Part shown: positions 27,455 to 36,080 of the stretch, one piece after another | Numbering within the stretch: the first letter of the stretch is position 1 | How the letters are laid out: the number at the start of each line of letters is the position of its first letter | DNA from: Cellulosimicrobium cellulans | GTDB taxonomy: Bacteria; Actinomycetota; Actinomycetes; Actinomycetales; Cellulomonadaceae | DNA length: 64,000 nucleotides | NCBI RefSeq assembly: GCF_007679345.1 | Contig: NZ_VEGH01000006.1 | Location: forward strand, 186,001-250,000 | Direction of reading: 5' to 3' | The notes under the pieces: model-generated | Database searches by the model: none | Told to the model about the DNA's origin: nothing | Seen by the model: only the letters and a program-made list of their open reading frames with translations | Program-made: the position numbers and the translations under genes

Positions 27455-27984
27455 CCGAGGTCGACCCGCTCTACGGCGACGGGTCCGCGCCCGGGTCCGC
27501 CGCGGCCACGGACGCGTTCCGGGCCGCGATGGGCCGGCTGCCCGCGGGGGTGGTCGTGGTGGCGGTGCGCTGGAAGGGCACCGAGCACGCGATGACGGCC
27601 TCCGCGCTGACCTCGGTGTCGCTGGAGCCACCCATGCTGCTGCTGTGCGTGCACCAGGACGCGCGGCTGCGGGACGCGCTGGACGACGTCGACACCTGGG
27701 CGGTCAGCGTGCTGGCGGACGACCAGGCGCCGGTGGCCGACTGGCTCGCCTCGCCGGGACGCCCCGCGGTGGGCCAGCTGGACCGGGTGCCGCACGTCGC
27801 CGCGCCGCGGTCGGGTGCGGCGTGGGTGTCCGGCGCGGCCGCCTGGTTCGAGTGCCGGACGGCGCAGATCGTCCCCGCGGGCGACCACGACGTGGTGCTC
27901 GCGGACGTGCTCGAGTCGCGCGAGGGCGATCCCGGGGCCGGCTCGCTCGTCCACCTGCGCCGGCGGGTGCGCGGGCTGCGCTGA
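27451..27984 (+). CDS. Flavin reductase-like FMN-binding protein
   Basis: A 177-residue protein of the flavin reductase domain family (split beta-barrel FMN-binding fold). The conserved stretch runs from RAAMGRLPAGVVVVAV through AMTASALTSVSLEPPMLLLC to a C-terminal GDHDVVLADVLESR. Members reduce FMN or FAD with NAD(P)H, often for a two-component monooxygenase; no oxygenase gene is nearby. GTG 27451 overlaps the stop of the membrane-protein gene. The partner oxygenase, if any, is elsewhere. Confidence 0.88.
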   Translation: MTEVDPLYGDGSAPGSAAATDAFRAAMGRLPAGVVVVAVRWKGTEHAMTASALTSVSLEPPMLLLCVHQDARLRDALDDVDTWAVSVLADDQAPVADWLASPGRPAVGQLDRVPHVAAPRSGAAWVSGAAAWFECRTAQIVPAGDHDVVLADVLESREGDPGAGSLVHLRRRVRGLR

Positions 27985-28069
27985 CCGGCGCGGGCGCCGT
28001 TGCGAAGTCGTGACCTGTGAACCGGTCGAAAGCGGGACAGGGACCCGGGGCGGAACCGGGCTGCGGCCG

Positions 28070-28075
28070 TAGAAT
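28070..28075 (+). promoter_or_regulatory. Predicted -10 box of VanW gene
   Basis: TAGAAT, followed by a leader of about 48 nt to ATG 28130. Confidence 0.45.
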
Positions 28076-28129
28076 CGGCGGTCGCGGTGCCCTGATCCCG
28101 GTGCCGCGCACTCGCGAGGGGGAACCTGG

Positions 28130-29917
28130 ATGGCGAAGGGCAGCGCGGAGGGCACCGAGCCCGTCGTGGACGGCGACGGACCCGAGGAGTCGTGGTCCCC
28201 GCTGGACGAGTTCGAGCCCGAGCGGCCGCGGCGCTGGCTGCGCACGACGCTCGTCGTCGGCGGCGTGGTCGTGCTGCTGGCGGGCGCCTACGTCGGTGCG
28301 TCCTTCGCCCTGGCCGACCGGGTCCCGCGCGGCACCACCGTCGCGGGCGTCGCCGTGGGCGGCATGTCCGCCGACCGCGCCGAGCAGGTCCTGACCGACG
28401 AGCTGGGCGGTCTCGCCGTGCAGCCCGTGCCGGTCAGCGCGCAGGACATGTCCGGCACCGTCGACCCCGCGACGGCCGGCCTGACGTTCGACGCGGCGGC
28501 CACCGTCGACCGGCTGACCGGCGCGGACCTGCGCCCGCAGCGGCTGTGGCGGCACGTGGTGGGCGGCGGCGCCGAGCAGCCGGTCACCGCGGTCGACGAC
28601 GCCGCGCTCGACGCGGCCGTCGAGGCCCTCGCCGGGACGCTCACCCTGGCGCCGGTCGACGGGTCGATCGCGTTCGCGGACGGGGAGGCGCACGCCGTCG
28701 CGGCCGAGGACGGCTGGGCGCTGGACGAGGACGCCGCCCGCGCGACCCTGACCGGCACGTGGCTCACCGCGGCGCGCCCGCTCGAGCTCGCCACCGAGGT
28801 GGTCGCCCCGGACATCACCCAGGAGGAGACCGACCGCGCGCTGCAGGACGTCGCGTCGCGGGTCGTGGCGGCGCCCGTCGCCGTGCAGGTCGCGGGCCAG
28901 ACCGTCGAGCTGCCGGTGGACGTGCTGAGCGCCGCCGCGTCGATGGTGCCGCAGGACTCCGACCTGGTGCTGCAGATGGACGGCGCCGCGCTGGTCGAGG
29001 CGGTCCTCGCGCGCTCCACGAACCTGCTCACCACCGCCTCGGACGCGCGCTTCGAGTTCCAGGACGGCGCGCCGGTGATCGTGCCGGGCACCCCCGGCAC
29101 CACCCTCGACCCCGCCGCCCTCGCCGCCGCCGTCGCGCAGGCCACCCAGGCCGACCAGCGGGACGCGGCCGTGGAGCTCGTCGCCTCCGACCCGGCGCAG
29201 ACCACCGAGGCGCTGCAGGCCCTCGGCGTCACGCAGGTCGTCTCCGAGTTCTCGACGCCGCTGACGTCGGAGCCGCGCCGCACGCAGAACATCGCCGCCG
29301 GCGCCGCCGCCATCTCCGGCACGCTGGTCCGGCCGGGGGAGACGTTCAGCCTGACCGACGCCCTCGGCCCGATCGACGCCGCCCACGGCTTCACCACCGC
29401 GGGCGCGATCGTCAGCGGCGAGCACACGGACGCGTGGGGCGGCGGGCTGTCGCAGCTGTCGACGACCACGTACAACGCCGCGTACTTCGCCGGCATGGAG
29501 GACGTGGAGCACAAGCCGCACTCCGAGTGGTTCACCCGGTACCCCGCCGGCCGCGAGGCGACCCTGTTCACCGGCACGCTCGACATGCGGTGGAAGAACA
29601 CCACCCCCTACGGCGCGCTGGTCCAGGCGTACGTCGCGGACGGCAAGACGTGGGTGAAGATCTGGAGCACCCCGTACTTCGAGGTGACCACCGAGGCCGG
29701 GCCGAAGACCAACGTCGTGCAGCCGACCACCGTGTACTCGCAGTCCGCGACCTGCTCGCCGCAGTCCGCGGGCAACCCGGGCTTCCGGATCACCAACACC
29801 CGGACCATCAAGCTCAACGGCGAGGTCGTCGCGGTCGAGCCGTCGACCTGGACCTACAAGGCGCAGAACAAGGTGGTCTGCGGGCCCGACCCGGCCTCGG
29901 CGCCGCCGGCGGGCTGA
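28130..29917 (+). CDS. VanW family protein with peptidoglycan-binding-like domain
   Basis: A 595-residue cell-envelope protein. A charged cytoplasmic tail is followed by one membrane anchor (about 41-64, TTLVVGGVVVLLAGAYVGAS). Repeated beta-rich PG_binding_4-like modules come next (starting VPRGTTVAGVAVGGMSADRA). The VanW domain spans about residues 374-505 (RRTQNIAAGAAAISGTLVRP, SLTDALGPIDAAHGF, GGGLSQLSTTTYNAAYFAG). A C-terminal domain with a cysteine pair (SATCSPQS and VVCGPD) follows. VanW proteins are linked to cell walls and glycopeptide-resistance clusters, but their reaction is not known. ATG 28130 has GAGGGGGA 6 nt upstream. Confidence 0.9.
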   Translation: MAKGSAEGTEPVVDGDGPEESWSPLDEFEPERPRRWLRTTLVVGGVVVLLAGAYVGASFALADRVPRGTTVAGVAVGGMSADRAEQVLTDELGGLAVQPVPVSAQDMSGTVDPATAGLTFDAAATVDRLTGADLRPQRLWRHVVGGGAEQPVTAVDDAALDAAVEALAGTLTLAPVDGSIAFADGEAHAVAAEDGWALDEDAARATLTGTWLTAARPLELATEVVAPDITQEETDRALQDVASRVVAAPVAVQVAGQTVELPVDVLSAAASMVPQDSDLVLQMDGAALVEAVLARSTNLLTTASDARFEFQDGAPVIVPGTPGTTLDPAALAAAVAQATQADQRDAAVELVASDPAQTTEALQALGVTQVVSEFSTPLTSEPRRTQNIAAGAAAISGTLVRPGETFSLTDALGPIDAAHGFTTAGAIVSGEHTDAWGGGLSQLSTTTYNAAYFAGMEDVEHKPHSEWFTRYPAGREATLFTGTLDMRWKNTTPYGALVQAYVADGKTWVKIWSTPYFEVTTEAGPKTNVVQPTTVYSQSATCSPQSAGNPGFRITNTRTIKLNGEVVAVEPSTWTYKAQNKVVCGPDPASAPPAG

Positions 29918-29947
29918 GGACCGCCCGGCCCCGGGCCGCGCGCCGGC

Positions 29948-30229
29948 TCACCGCCGTGGGCGGCGCTCCGGGGCGGGCGGGACGACCTTGCCGAGCGCGA
30001 TCTCGGCACCGGGCACCCGCACGTCGCCCGCCCGGCGGGTCCGGACGGTGACGCCGTCGTCGTCCACGGCCACCAGGTCGCCCAGCACGTCGGTGTAGGG
30101 CTGCGGCTCGCCCGGCGGCAGCCGGCGCCGGACGACCACCCGCTGGCCGGCCCGCCAGGCGCGCCACGGGGCCGCGGCGCGACCCCCGTCCGCCGGGCGG
30201 TCCGCAGGCCTCGCGTCGTCGCTGGTCAC
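29948..30229 (-). CDS. Small basic SH3-like protein, unknown
   Basis: A 93-residue basic protein. The central segment (RVVVRRRLPPGEPQPYTDVL, then DLVAVDDDGVTVRTRRAGDV) looks like a small beta-barrel. It resembles the N-terminal domain seen in some actinobacterial GNAT acetyltransferases near ferredoxin genes, here without the acetyltransferase. GTG 30229 is assumed, with GGGGAC upstream. It is divergent from the ferredoxin gene and converges on the VanW gene. Whether it is a remnant of a longer gene or a stand-alone protein is unclear. Confidence 0.6.
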   Translation of the reverse strand: MTSDDARPADRPADGGRAAAPWRAWRAGQRVVVRRRLPPGEPQPYTDVLGDLVAVDDDGVTVRTRRAGDVRVPGAEIALGKVVPPAPERRPRR

Positions 30230-30355
30230 GTGTCGTCCCCGTCTCGTCGCGCCCTGCTGCGCCGGTCGTGCGCAGGTGAGCGATACTAGGAGCAGCCAGC
30301 CCGAGCCGACCCGGACCGCGCCCGACCGCCGAGGCCGGGGCGCGTGGAGGACACC

Positions 30356-30682
30356 GTGACGTATGTGATCGCCCAGCCCTGCGTGGACGTCAAGGACAAG
30401 GCGTGCATCGAGGAGTGCCCGGTCGACTGCATCTACGAGGGCAAGCGGTCGCTGTACATCCACCCCGACGAGTGCGTGGACTGCGGCGCCTGCGAGCCGG
30501 TGTGCCCCGTCGAGGCCATCTACTACGAGGACGACGTCCCCGAGCAGTGGAGCGAGTACTACAAGGCGAACGTCGAGTTCTTCGACGACCTGGGCTCGCC
30601 CGGCGGCGCCGCCAAGATGGGCGTGATCGAGAAGGACCACCCCGTCATCGCGACGCTGCCGCTCCAGGTGCACGGGGAGTAG
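30356..30682 (+). CDS. fdxA: 7Fe ferredoxin
   Basis: A 108-residue ferredoxin of the [3Fe-4S][4Fe-4S] type, an electron carrier. Cluster cysteines are C9, C17, C21 and C25 in the first region (QPCVDVKDKACIEECPVDC) and C40, C43, C46 and C50 in the second (DECVDCGACEPVC). The C-terminal extension (EYYKANVEFFDDLGSPGGAA) is typical of actinobacterial FdxA/FdxC. GTG 30356 is preferred over GTG 30344 because GGAGGA ends 4 nt before it and the protein then begins MTYVIAQPC as in relatives. It lies 4 bp before dapC, an arrangement common in actinobacteria. Confidence 0.97.
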   Translation: MTYVIAQPCVDVKDKACIEECPVDCIYEGKRSLYIHPDECVDCGACEPVCPVEAIYYEDDVPEQWSEYYKANVEFFDDLGSPGGAAKMGVIEKDHPVIATLPLQVHGE

Positions 30683-30686
30683 GCGC

Positions 30687-31844
30687 GTGGGCCTGCACAC
30701 CGGCGCGCTGCCGGACTTCCCCTGGGACACCCTGACGGCGTACGGCGACCGGGCACGCGCGCACCCGGACGGCATCGTCGACCTGTCCGTCGGCACGCCG
30801 GTCGACCCGACGCCCGACGTGGTGCGCCGCGCGCTCGCCGACGCCGCCGACGCGCCGGGCTACCCGCAGACGTGGGGCACCCCCGCGCTGCGCGAGGCCG
30901 TCGTCGCCTGGTACGCGCGGCGCCGGGGCGTCCCGGGCCTCGACCCCGCGGGCGTGCTGCCCACGGTCGGGTCGAAGGAGCTCGTCGCCCTGCTGCCCGC
31001 GCTGCTGCGCCTGGGCGCGGGCGACCTGGTCGCGCACCCCGCGGCGGCGTACCCGACCTACGACGTCGGCGCCCGGCTGGCCGGCGCCGAGCCGGTCGCG
31101 ACCGACGACCCGGCGGCGCTGCTCGCCGGCCCGGACGGGGACCGGGTGCGCCTGGTGTGGCTGAACTCGCCGGGCAACCCGGACGGCCGGGTGCTCGGCG
31201 TCGAGGAGCTGCGCGCGGTGGTCGAGGCCGCCCGCGCCGCCGCGGCGCGCACCGGCCGGCCCGTCGTCGTGGCCTCGGACGAGTGCTACGCCGAGCTGGC
31301 CTGGGACGAGCCGTGGGCGACCGACGGCGTGCCGAGCGTGCTGGACCCCCGCGTCACCGGCGGCGACGTCGCCGGCCTGCTCGCGCTGTACTCCCTGTCC
31401 AAGCAGTCGAACCTCGCGGGGTACCGGGCGGCGTTCGCCGCCGGGGACCCGGCGCTCGTCGCCGACCTGCTCGCCACCCGCAAGCACGTCGGCATGATCG
31501 TGCCCGCCCCGGTGCAGGCCGCGATGGCCGTCGCCCTGGGCGACGACACGCACGTGGCGGAGCAGCGCGAGCGGTACCGGGCGCGCCGCACCGCCCTCCT
31601 CGGGGCGCTGGGCTCCGCCGGGCTGGTGGTCGACCGGTCCGCCGCGGGCCTGTACCTCTGGGCCCGTCCCGCCGAGGGCGACGACGACTGCTGGGCCACC
31701 GTCGGGCGGCTGGCGGAGCGGGGGATCCTCGTCGCGCCCGGGTCGTTCTACGGCGCACCGCGGCACGTGCGCGTCGCGCTCACCGGGACGGACGAGCGGA
31801 TCGCCGCCGCGGCGGCGCGGCTCGCGGCGGTCGACGCGCGCTGA
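30687..31844 (+). CDS. dapC: Succinyldiaminopimelate aminotransferase
   Basis: A 385-residue class I/II PLP aminotransferase assigned to DapC, which converts N-succinyl-2-amino-6-ketopimelate to succinyl-DAP in lysine/DAP synthesis. Typical parts are LSVGTPVDPTPDVVRRAL, the substrate loop WLNSPGNPDGRVLG and the PLP lysine K239 in SLSKQSNLAGYR. It directly follows ferredoxin, and dapD and dapE are in the same window, which supports the pathway assignment. GTG 30687 has GGGGAG 7 nt upstream. Confidence 0.92.
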   Translation: MGLHTGALPDFPWDTLTAYGDRARAHPDGIVDLSVGTPVDPTPDVVRRALADAADAPGYPQTWGTPALREAVVAWYARRRGVPGLDPAGVLPTVGSKELVALLPALLRLGAGDLVAHPAAAYPTYDVGARLAGAEPVATDDPAALLAGPDGDRVRLVWLNSPGNPDGRVLGVEELRAVVEAARAAAARTGRPVVVASDECYAELAWDEPWATDGVPSVLDPRVTGGDVAGLLALYSLSKQSNLAGYRAAFAAGDPALVADLLATRKHVGMIVPAPVQAAMAVALGDDTHVAEQRERYRARRTALLGALGSAGLVVDRSAAGLYLWARPAEGDDDCWATVGRLAERGILVAPGSFYGAPRHVRVALTGTDERIAAAAARLAAVDAR

Positions 31845-31887
31845 GGGCGCACGGGCCCGGTGGCGGTTCCCCGCCTGCGACCGGGCG

Positions 31888-31903
31888 TGTGACTCTCGTC
31901 ACA
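31888..31903. promoter_or_regulatory. CRP/GlxR-type binding site upstream of gltA
   Basis: TGTGACTCTCGTCACA matches TGTGAN6TCACA exactly. It lies about 64 bp before the predicted transcription start (from TAGCCT at 31948), a position suited to activation. In Corynebacterium, gltA is a known target of the cAMP regulator GlxR. Confidence 0.7.
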
Positions 31904-31947
31904 GCGTCTCGCGTCGCTCCCGGGATGGTTCCGCCCGCGGACGGCAC

Positions 31948-31953
31948 GTAGCC
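31948..31953 (+). promoter_or_regulatory. Predicted -10 box of gltA
   Basis: TAGCCT, with a leader of about 120 nt before ATG 32080. No leader peptide is recognisable in it. Confidence 0.45.
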
Positions 31954-32079
31954 TCGTCGCAGGCCGAGCCACCCCCGTGGCGCGCGCCCGCACCGCAGCG
32001 GCCGCCGGCAACCTGACCTGCACGACCTCGCGGACCGGACCGAGGTCCGAGCCCCGCACACCGCCCGAGGAGGAGCGCC

Positions 32080-33378
32080 ATGTCCGACGTCACCACCGAG
32101 CCTGTCCAGCTGGTCGTCGACGGCACCCCGCACGACCTGCCCGTGGTGCGCGCGACCGAGGGCAACGACGGCGTCGTCGTGTCGTCGCTGCTGCGCGAGA
32201 CCGGCCTGGTCACCGTCGACCCCGGCTTCATGAACACGGCGTCCTGCGAGTCGCAGATCACGTACATCGACGGCGACGCGGGCATCCTGCGCTACCGCGG
32301 GTACCCGATCGACCAGCTCGCCGAGCGGTCGTCGTTCCTCGAGGTCGCCTACCTGCTCATCAACGGCGAGCTGCCGACGGCGGACCAGCTCGACGCGTTC
32401 GTCGAGCGGATCAACCGGCACACCTTCGTGCACGAGAACTTCCGCACGTTCATGGGCACCTTCCCGTCCGGCGCGCACCCGATGGCCGTCATGTCGTCGG
32501 CGATCAACGCGCTGCCGACGTTCTACCCGGAGTCGCTCGACCCGTTCGACCCGGCGACCGTCGAGCTGGCCACCGTGCTCATCCTGGCGAAGACCCGGAC
32601 CATCACGTCCTACCTGCACCGCACGTCCCGCGGCGAGCCGCTGCTCTACCCGGACTACTCGCGCGGGTACATCGAGGACTTCCTGCGGATGACGTTCGCC
32701 GTCCCGTACCAGCAGTACGACGTCGACCCCACGGTGGTGCGCGCGCTGGACAAGCTGCTCATCCTGCACGCGGACCACGAGCAGAACTGCTCGACGTCGA
32801 CCGTGCGCATCGTCGGGTCGAGCCACGCCAACCTGTACGCCTCGGTCGCGGCGGGCATCAACGCCCTGTCCGGCCCGCTGCACGGCGGCGCCAACGAGGC
32901 CGTGCTCAAGATGCTCGCCGAGATCCAGGCGAACGGCGGCGACGCCACCGAGTTCATGCGCCGGGTCAAGAACAAGGAGCAGGGCGTCCGGCTGATGGGC
33001 TTCGGGCACCGGGTCTACAAGAACTACGACCCGCGCGCGGCCATCGTGAAGGAGAGCGCCGACGCCGTCCTCGCCGCGCTCGGCAAGGACAACGAGCTGC
33101 TGGACATCGCGCGCGCCCTCGAGGAGATCGCGCTGTCCGACGAGTACTTCATCTCGCGCAAGCTCTACCCGAACGTCGACTTCTACACGGGCCTGATCTA
33201 CAAGGCGATGGGCTTCGACGAGCGCATGTTCACGCCGCTGTTCGCGCTCGGCCGGATGCCCGGCTGGATCGCGCAGTGGCGCGAGATGATGACGGACCCG
33301 ACGACCAAGATCGGCCGCCCGCGCCAGGTGTACTCGGGCTCGCCGGAGCGGACCTTCGTCCCGGTCGAGGACCGCTGA
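32080..33378 (+). CDS. gltA: Citrate synthase
   Basis: A 432-residue type II citrate synthase condensing acetyl-CoA with oxaloacetate in the TCA cycle. Catalytic residues are visible: H268 in GPLHGGANEA, H310 in GFGHRVYKNYDPRA and D367 in VDFYTGLIY. The N-terminal beta-rich region (TCA-cycle, hexameric type) includes TYIDGDAGILRYRGYPIDQL. A GAGGAGGAG site lies before ATG 32080. The leader holds a perfect CRP-type palindrome, so carbon-source control is likely. Confidence 0.97.
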   Translation: MSDVTTEPVQLVVDGTPHDLPVVRATEGNDGVVVSSLLRETGLVTVDPGFMNTASCESQITYIDGDAGILRYRGYPIDQLAERSSFLEVAYLLINGELPTADQLDAFVERINRHTFVHENFRTFMGTFPSGAHPMAVMSSAINALPTFYPESLDPFDPATVELATVLILAKTRTITSYLHRTSRGEPLLYPDYSRGYIEDFLRMTFAVPYQQYDVDPTVVRALDKLLILHADHEQNCSTSTVRIVGSSHANLYASVAAGINALSGPLHGGANEAVLKMLAEIQANGGDATEFMRRVKNKEQGVRLMGFGHRVYKNYDPRAAIVKESADAVLAALGKDNELLDIARALEEIALSDEYFISRKLYPNVDFYTGLIYKAMGFDERMFTPLFALGRMPGWIAQWREMMTDPTTKIGRPRQVYSGSPERTFVPVEDR

Positions 33379-33409
33379 CGGGAGCACCGCCCGACCGGGC
33401 GAGCGCTTC

Positions 33410-33465
33410 CCCCGGATCGGGTCGGACGAACCGGTCAGAACCCGACGACTCGGACCGATCCGGGG
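33410..33465. repeat. Inverted repeat between gltA and PAS gene
   Basis: CCCCGGATCGG (33410-33420) and CCGATCCGGGG (33455-33465) are perfect complements with a 34-nt loop. It may end gltA transcripts. The right arm also covers the only purine-rich stretch before the PAS gene, so it could hide that ribosome site. Confidence 0.6.
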
Positions 33466-33468
33466 GGC

Positions 33469-34083
33469 ATGTCGCCCACTGAGGCCGCGCACCGTCGCGG
33501 CAGCGGCCGGCGGTCAGGACCCGTGCGGGGGCGACGCGGGGTGCGGCCGACCGGTGTCGAGCGGGCCTTCGGGCCCGAGGAGATCATCGTCTCCAAGACC
33601 GACCCCAAGGGAGTCGTCACCTACGCGAACGACGTGTTCGTGCGCGTGAGCGGGTACCCCGAGGACGAGATCCTCGGCAGCCCGCACAACCTGATCCGGC
33701 ACCCGGCCATGCCGCGGGCGGTGTTCCGGCTGATGTGGGAGGTCATCCCCACCGGCCAGGAGCTGTTCGCCTACGTGCTGAACCTCGCGGCGGACGGCGG
33801 GCACTACTGGGTGCTCGCGCACGTCACGGCGTCGCGCGGGCCGGACGGGCGGGTCGTCGGGTACCACTCCAACCGCCGGTGGGTGCCGCCGGCCACGCAG
33901 CGCGCCGTCGGCGACCTCTACGCCCGGGTCCGGGCCGCCGAGGACGCGCAGCCGAGCACGCCGGACGCCCTCGCCGCGGGGGCGGCGGTGCTCGGCGCCG
34001 CGCTCGACGACGCCGGGCTGTCGTACGACGAGTGGGTGTGGTCGCTCGCCGGCCGCGACGACGCCGACGGCGGTGCCGCGTGA
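33469..34083 (+). CDS. Aer-type PAS domain sensor protein
   Basis: A 204-residue soluble protein with one PAS domain (about 35-140) of the Aer type. It contains [40 protein letters not shown] and [20 protein letters not shown], close to the FAD-binding PAS of the aerotaxis receptor. There is no membrane span and no signalling domain; both Aer functions seem split, since the next gene encodes the chemotaxis output domain. The start is uncertain: ATG 33469 is only 1 nt after a G-run, and GTG 33523 or 33541 are in-frame alternatives that keep the whole domain. The downstream gene overlaps by 4 nt. Confidence 0.82.
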   Translation: MSPTEAAHRRGSGRRSGPVRGRRGVRPTGVERAFGPEEIIVSKTDPKGVVTYANDVFVRVSGYPEDEILGSPHNLIRHPAMPRAVFRLMWEVIPTGQELFAYVLNLAADGGHYWVLAHVTASRGPDGRVVGYHSNRRWVPPATQRAVGDLYARVRAAEDAQPSTPDALAAGAAVLGAALDDAGLSYDEWVWSLAGRDDADGGAA

Positions 34084-35066
34084 CCGCGACGACGAGGGCG
34101 CCGGCGGTGCCGGCGGGCTCGGGCCGGGTCGAGGCCCCGGCGCCCCCGGACCGGGGACGCCGGTGGTCCCGCTCCCGGGGGCCGGTCGCGGGGCCCGACG
34201 ACGGGAACGCGGCGGCGCTGGACGCGATCGCCGCGTTCTGCGACCGCATCGCGGCGGGTGACCTCGAGGGCCGGCTCGCCGCGCTGGACGGCGACGAGTC
34301 GGTGCAGCGTGCCCGCCACTCCCTCAACCGGCTGGCCGACCTGGTGGACGCCTACGTCCGCGAGTCCCAGGCCTCGCTCGCCGCCGCGGGCGAGGGACGG
34401 TTCCACCGCCGGTTCCTGCGCCGCGGCCTGCCCGGGGCGTTCCGCGAGGGCGCCGCCCGGATCGACGGCGCGCGCGCCGGGCTGGAGAGCGCCGCGACCC
34501 GCACCGCCCGGGACCGGGCGGAGCGGGCCGAGCTCGCCGAGCGGCTGGTCGCCGTGGCCGAGCGGGTGGCGGAGAGCGCCCAGCGGCTCGCGTCGTCGGC
34601 CGCCGCGCTGGGGGCCGCCGCGGAGCAGGCGACGTCCGCGGCGCGCGACTCCCGGGCGACGGTCCGGGAGCTCGCCGACACGTCCGGGCAGATCGACGAG
34701 GCGGCGGGGCTGGTGAAGGCGATCGCCAGCCGGACCCGGCTGCTCGCGCTGAATGCGACCATCGAGGCCGCGCGGGCGGGGGAGGCGGGACGCGGCTTCG
34801 CGGTCGTGGCCGAGGAGGTCCGGGCGCTCGCCGACGACTCAGCGGGCCGGTCCGACGACATCGCGCGGCAGGTCGCCGAGGCCCAGGCGGTGGCGGACGA
34901 GGCCGGACGGGCCATCGGGCGGATCGACGAGATCGTGGCCGGCATGTCGGACCAGGTCGAGGCGGTCGCGGCCGCGGCGGGCGGCGGCGCGGGCTCGGGC
35001 GCCGGCCTGGCGGAGCTCGCGGAGCAGCTCCGGGAGGAGATCACCGCCTTCGCGGCCCTCCGCTGA
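34080..35066 (+). CDS. Soluble methyl-accepting chemotaxis protein
   Basis: A 328-residue cytoplasmic chemotaxis transducer. Residues about 45-130 form a HAMP-like helical region ([40 protein letters not shown]). The signalling domain has its hairpin tip near residues 217-250 ([39 protein letters not shown]). No transmembrane helix is visible. The tip is slightly unusual ([10 protein letters not shown] against the common QTNLLALNAA). GTG 34080 overlaps the stop of the PAS gene, so sensor and transducer are made together, probably as a complex. No cheA or cheW is present in this window. Confidence 0.9.
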   Translation: MTATTRAPAVPAGSGRVEAPAPPDRGRRWSRSRGPVAGPDDGNAAALDAIAAFCDRIAAGDLEGRLAALDGDESVQRARHSLNRLADLVDAYVRESQASLAAAGEGRFHRRFLRRGLPGAFREGAARIDGARAGLESAATRTARDRAERAELAERLVAVAERVAESAQRLASSAAALGAAAEQATSAARDSRATVRELADTSGQIDEAAGLVKAIASRTRLLALNATIEAARAGEAGRGFAVVAEEVRALADDSAGRSDDIARQVAEAQAVADEAGRAIGRIDEIVAGMSDQVEAVAAAAGGGAGSGAGLAELAEQLREEITAFAALR

Positions 35067-35077
35067 CGCGCCGGTGC

Positions 35078-35153
35078 GCGCGAGATCGGTGGTTCCGCGC
35101 GAGATCGGTGGCTGCAGGCACCGATCTCGGTGGGAACCACCGATCTCGACGGG
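35078..35153. repeat. Two plus two inverted 19-bp repeats
   Basis: Two 19-bp units (GCGCGAGATCGGTGGTTCC at 35078, and a variant at 35097) face two units in opposite orientation up to 35153. The outer arms 35081-35096 and 35133-35148 are perfect 16-bp complements. The inner arms 35100-35110 and 35119-35129 are perfect 11-bp complements. It lies between convergent genes and probably terminates both. Unit length and the core CGCGnGAGATnGG resemble the array at 1462-1736. Confidence 0.9.
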
Positions 35154-35158
35154 CGGGG

Positions 35159-36076
35159 TCAGGGGGCCGGGGCGAGGGTGAGGGCGACCGTGCCCTCGGG
35201 GGCAGCGGCGGCGTCCGCCGCGGCGCCGCCCGCGGTCCAGCCCTCGCCCGCGCGGTCCCACCGGCTGTCGCCCACCTCGACCGCGTCGACGCCCAGCGCC
35301 TGGGCCGCGGCCACCGACCACTGCGCGACGGACCAGGCGGCGCGCGCCGGGTCGCCGCCGGTCGCCGCGGTCAGCCCCGCCACGTCCAGCACGACCACCG
35401 GGCCCGACGCACCGTCCGCGGAGGCGTCGACCGCCGCGGACACCGCGCCGCCGAAGTCCCGCTGCACGCGCGCGGCCACGGCGTCGACGTCGCCGGGCTC
35501 CGCCGGGTCGAGGTCGCAGTCGACGGCGGCGGGGGTCCAGCCCGTGAGCACCGACGCCCACGCCCGGGACCTGCCCTCGTGCTGGGCGTACGCGTCCGGG
35601 AACCCCGAGCGCTGCACCGCCTGCGCCGCCTCGGTCACCGGCAGCTCGGTGTACCCCGGCACCGCGACCAGGCCGTCGTAGAACTTCCCGGTCGAGTACA
35701 CCGGGTCCATGATCTGCTCGACCGTGCCCCAGCCCTGCGAGGGCCGCTGCTGGAACAGCCCGATCGAGTCCCGGTCGCCGTAGTCGATGTTGATCAGCCG
35801 GGACTCCTGCAGCGCGGTGGCGAGCCCGATCGTGACGGCACGGGCCGGCAGCCCGCGCTGCGCCGCGGTGGCGGCGATGAGCGCGGCGTTGTCGGCCTGG
35901 TCCGCGGACAGCGCCCACGCCGTGCCGCCGACGGTCGCGGTGCACCGCCGGGACGCGGGCGCGGGGGAGGTCCCGCCGAGGGCCCACACCACCGCGCCGA
36001 CCGCCCCGGCCAGCAGGGCCAGGGCGGCCAGCGCCGCGCAGCCGAGGCGCGAGGCCGTGCTGCGGCGGCGGGACAC
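35159..36076 (-). CDS. Exported lysozyme-fold-like protein
   Basis: A 305-residue protein with an N-terminal membrane anchor or signal (about 10-33, RLGCAALAALALLAGAVGAV). The next region (about 60-125) resembles a lysozyme/SLT-like fold: ITIGLATALQESRLINIDYG, then DRDSIGLFQQRPSQGWGTVE. The E in ALQESRL may be catalytic. The C-terminal half is Ala/Val-rich without a clear family. GTG 36076 starts 4 bp after the dapD stop, so it is probably co-transcribed with dapD. A wall-related role is plausible but unproven. Confidence 0.75.
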   Translation of the reverse strand: MSRRRSTASRLGCAALAALALLAGAVGAVVWALGGTSPAPASRRCTATVGGTAWALSADQADNAALIAATAAQRGLPARAVTIGLATALQESRLINIDYGDRDSIGLFQQRPSQGWGTVEQIMDPVYSTGKFYDGLVAVPGYTELPVTEAAQAVQRSGFPDAYAQHEGRSRAWASVLTGWTPAAVDCDLDPAEPGDVDAVAARVQRDFGGAVSAAVDASADGASGPVVVLDVAGLTAATGGDPARAAWSVAQWSVAAAQALGVDAVEVGDSRWDRAGEGWTAGGAAADAAAAPEGTVALTLAPAP

Positions 36077-36080
36077 GGCG

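Noticed and set aside
30344-30355. Upstream GTG start for ferredoxin
   Set aside because: The GGAGGA ribosome site would lie inside the gene. GTG 30356 has it at normal spacing and gives the conserved N-terminus.
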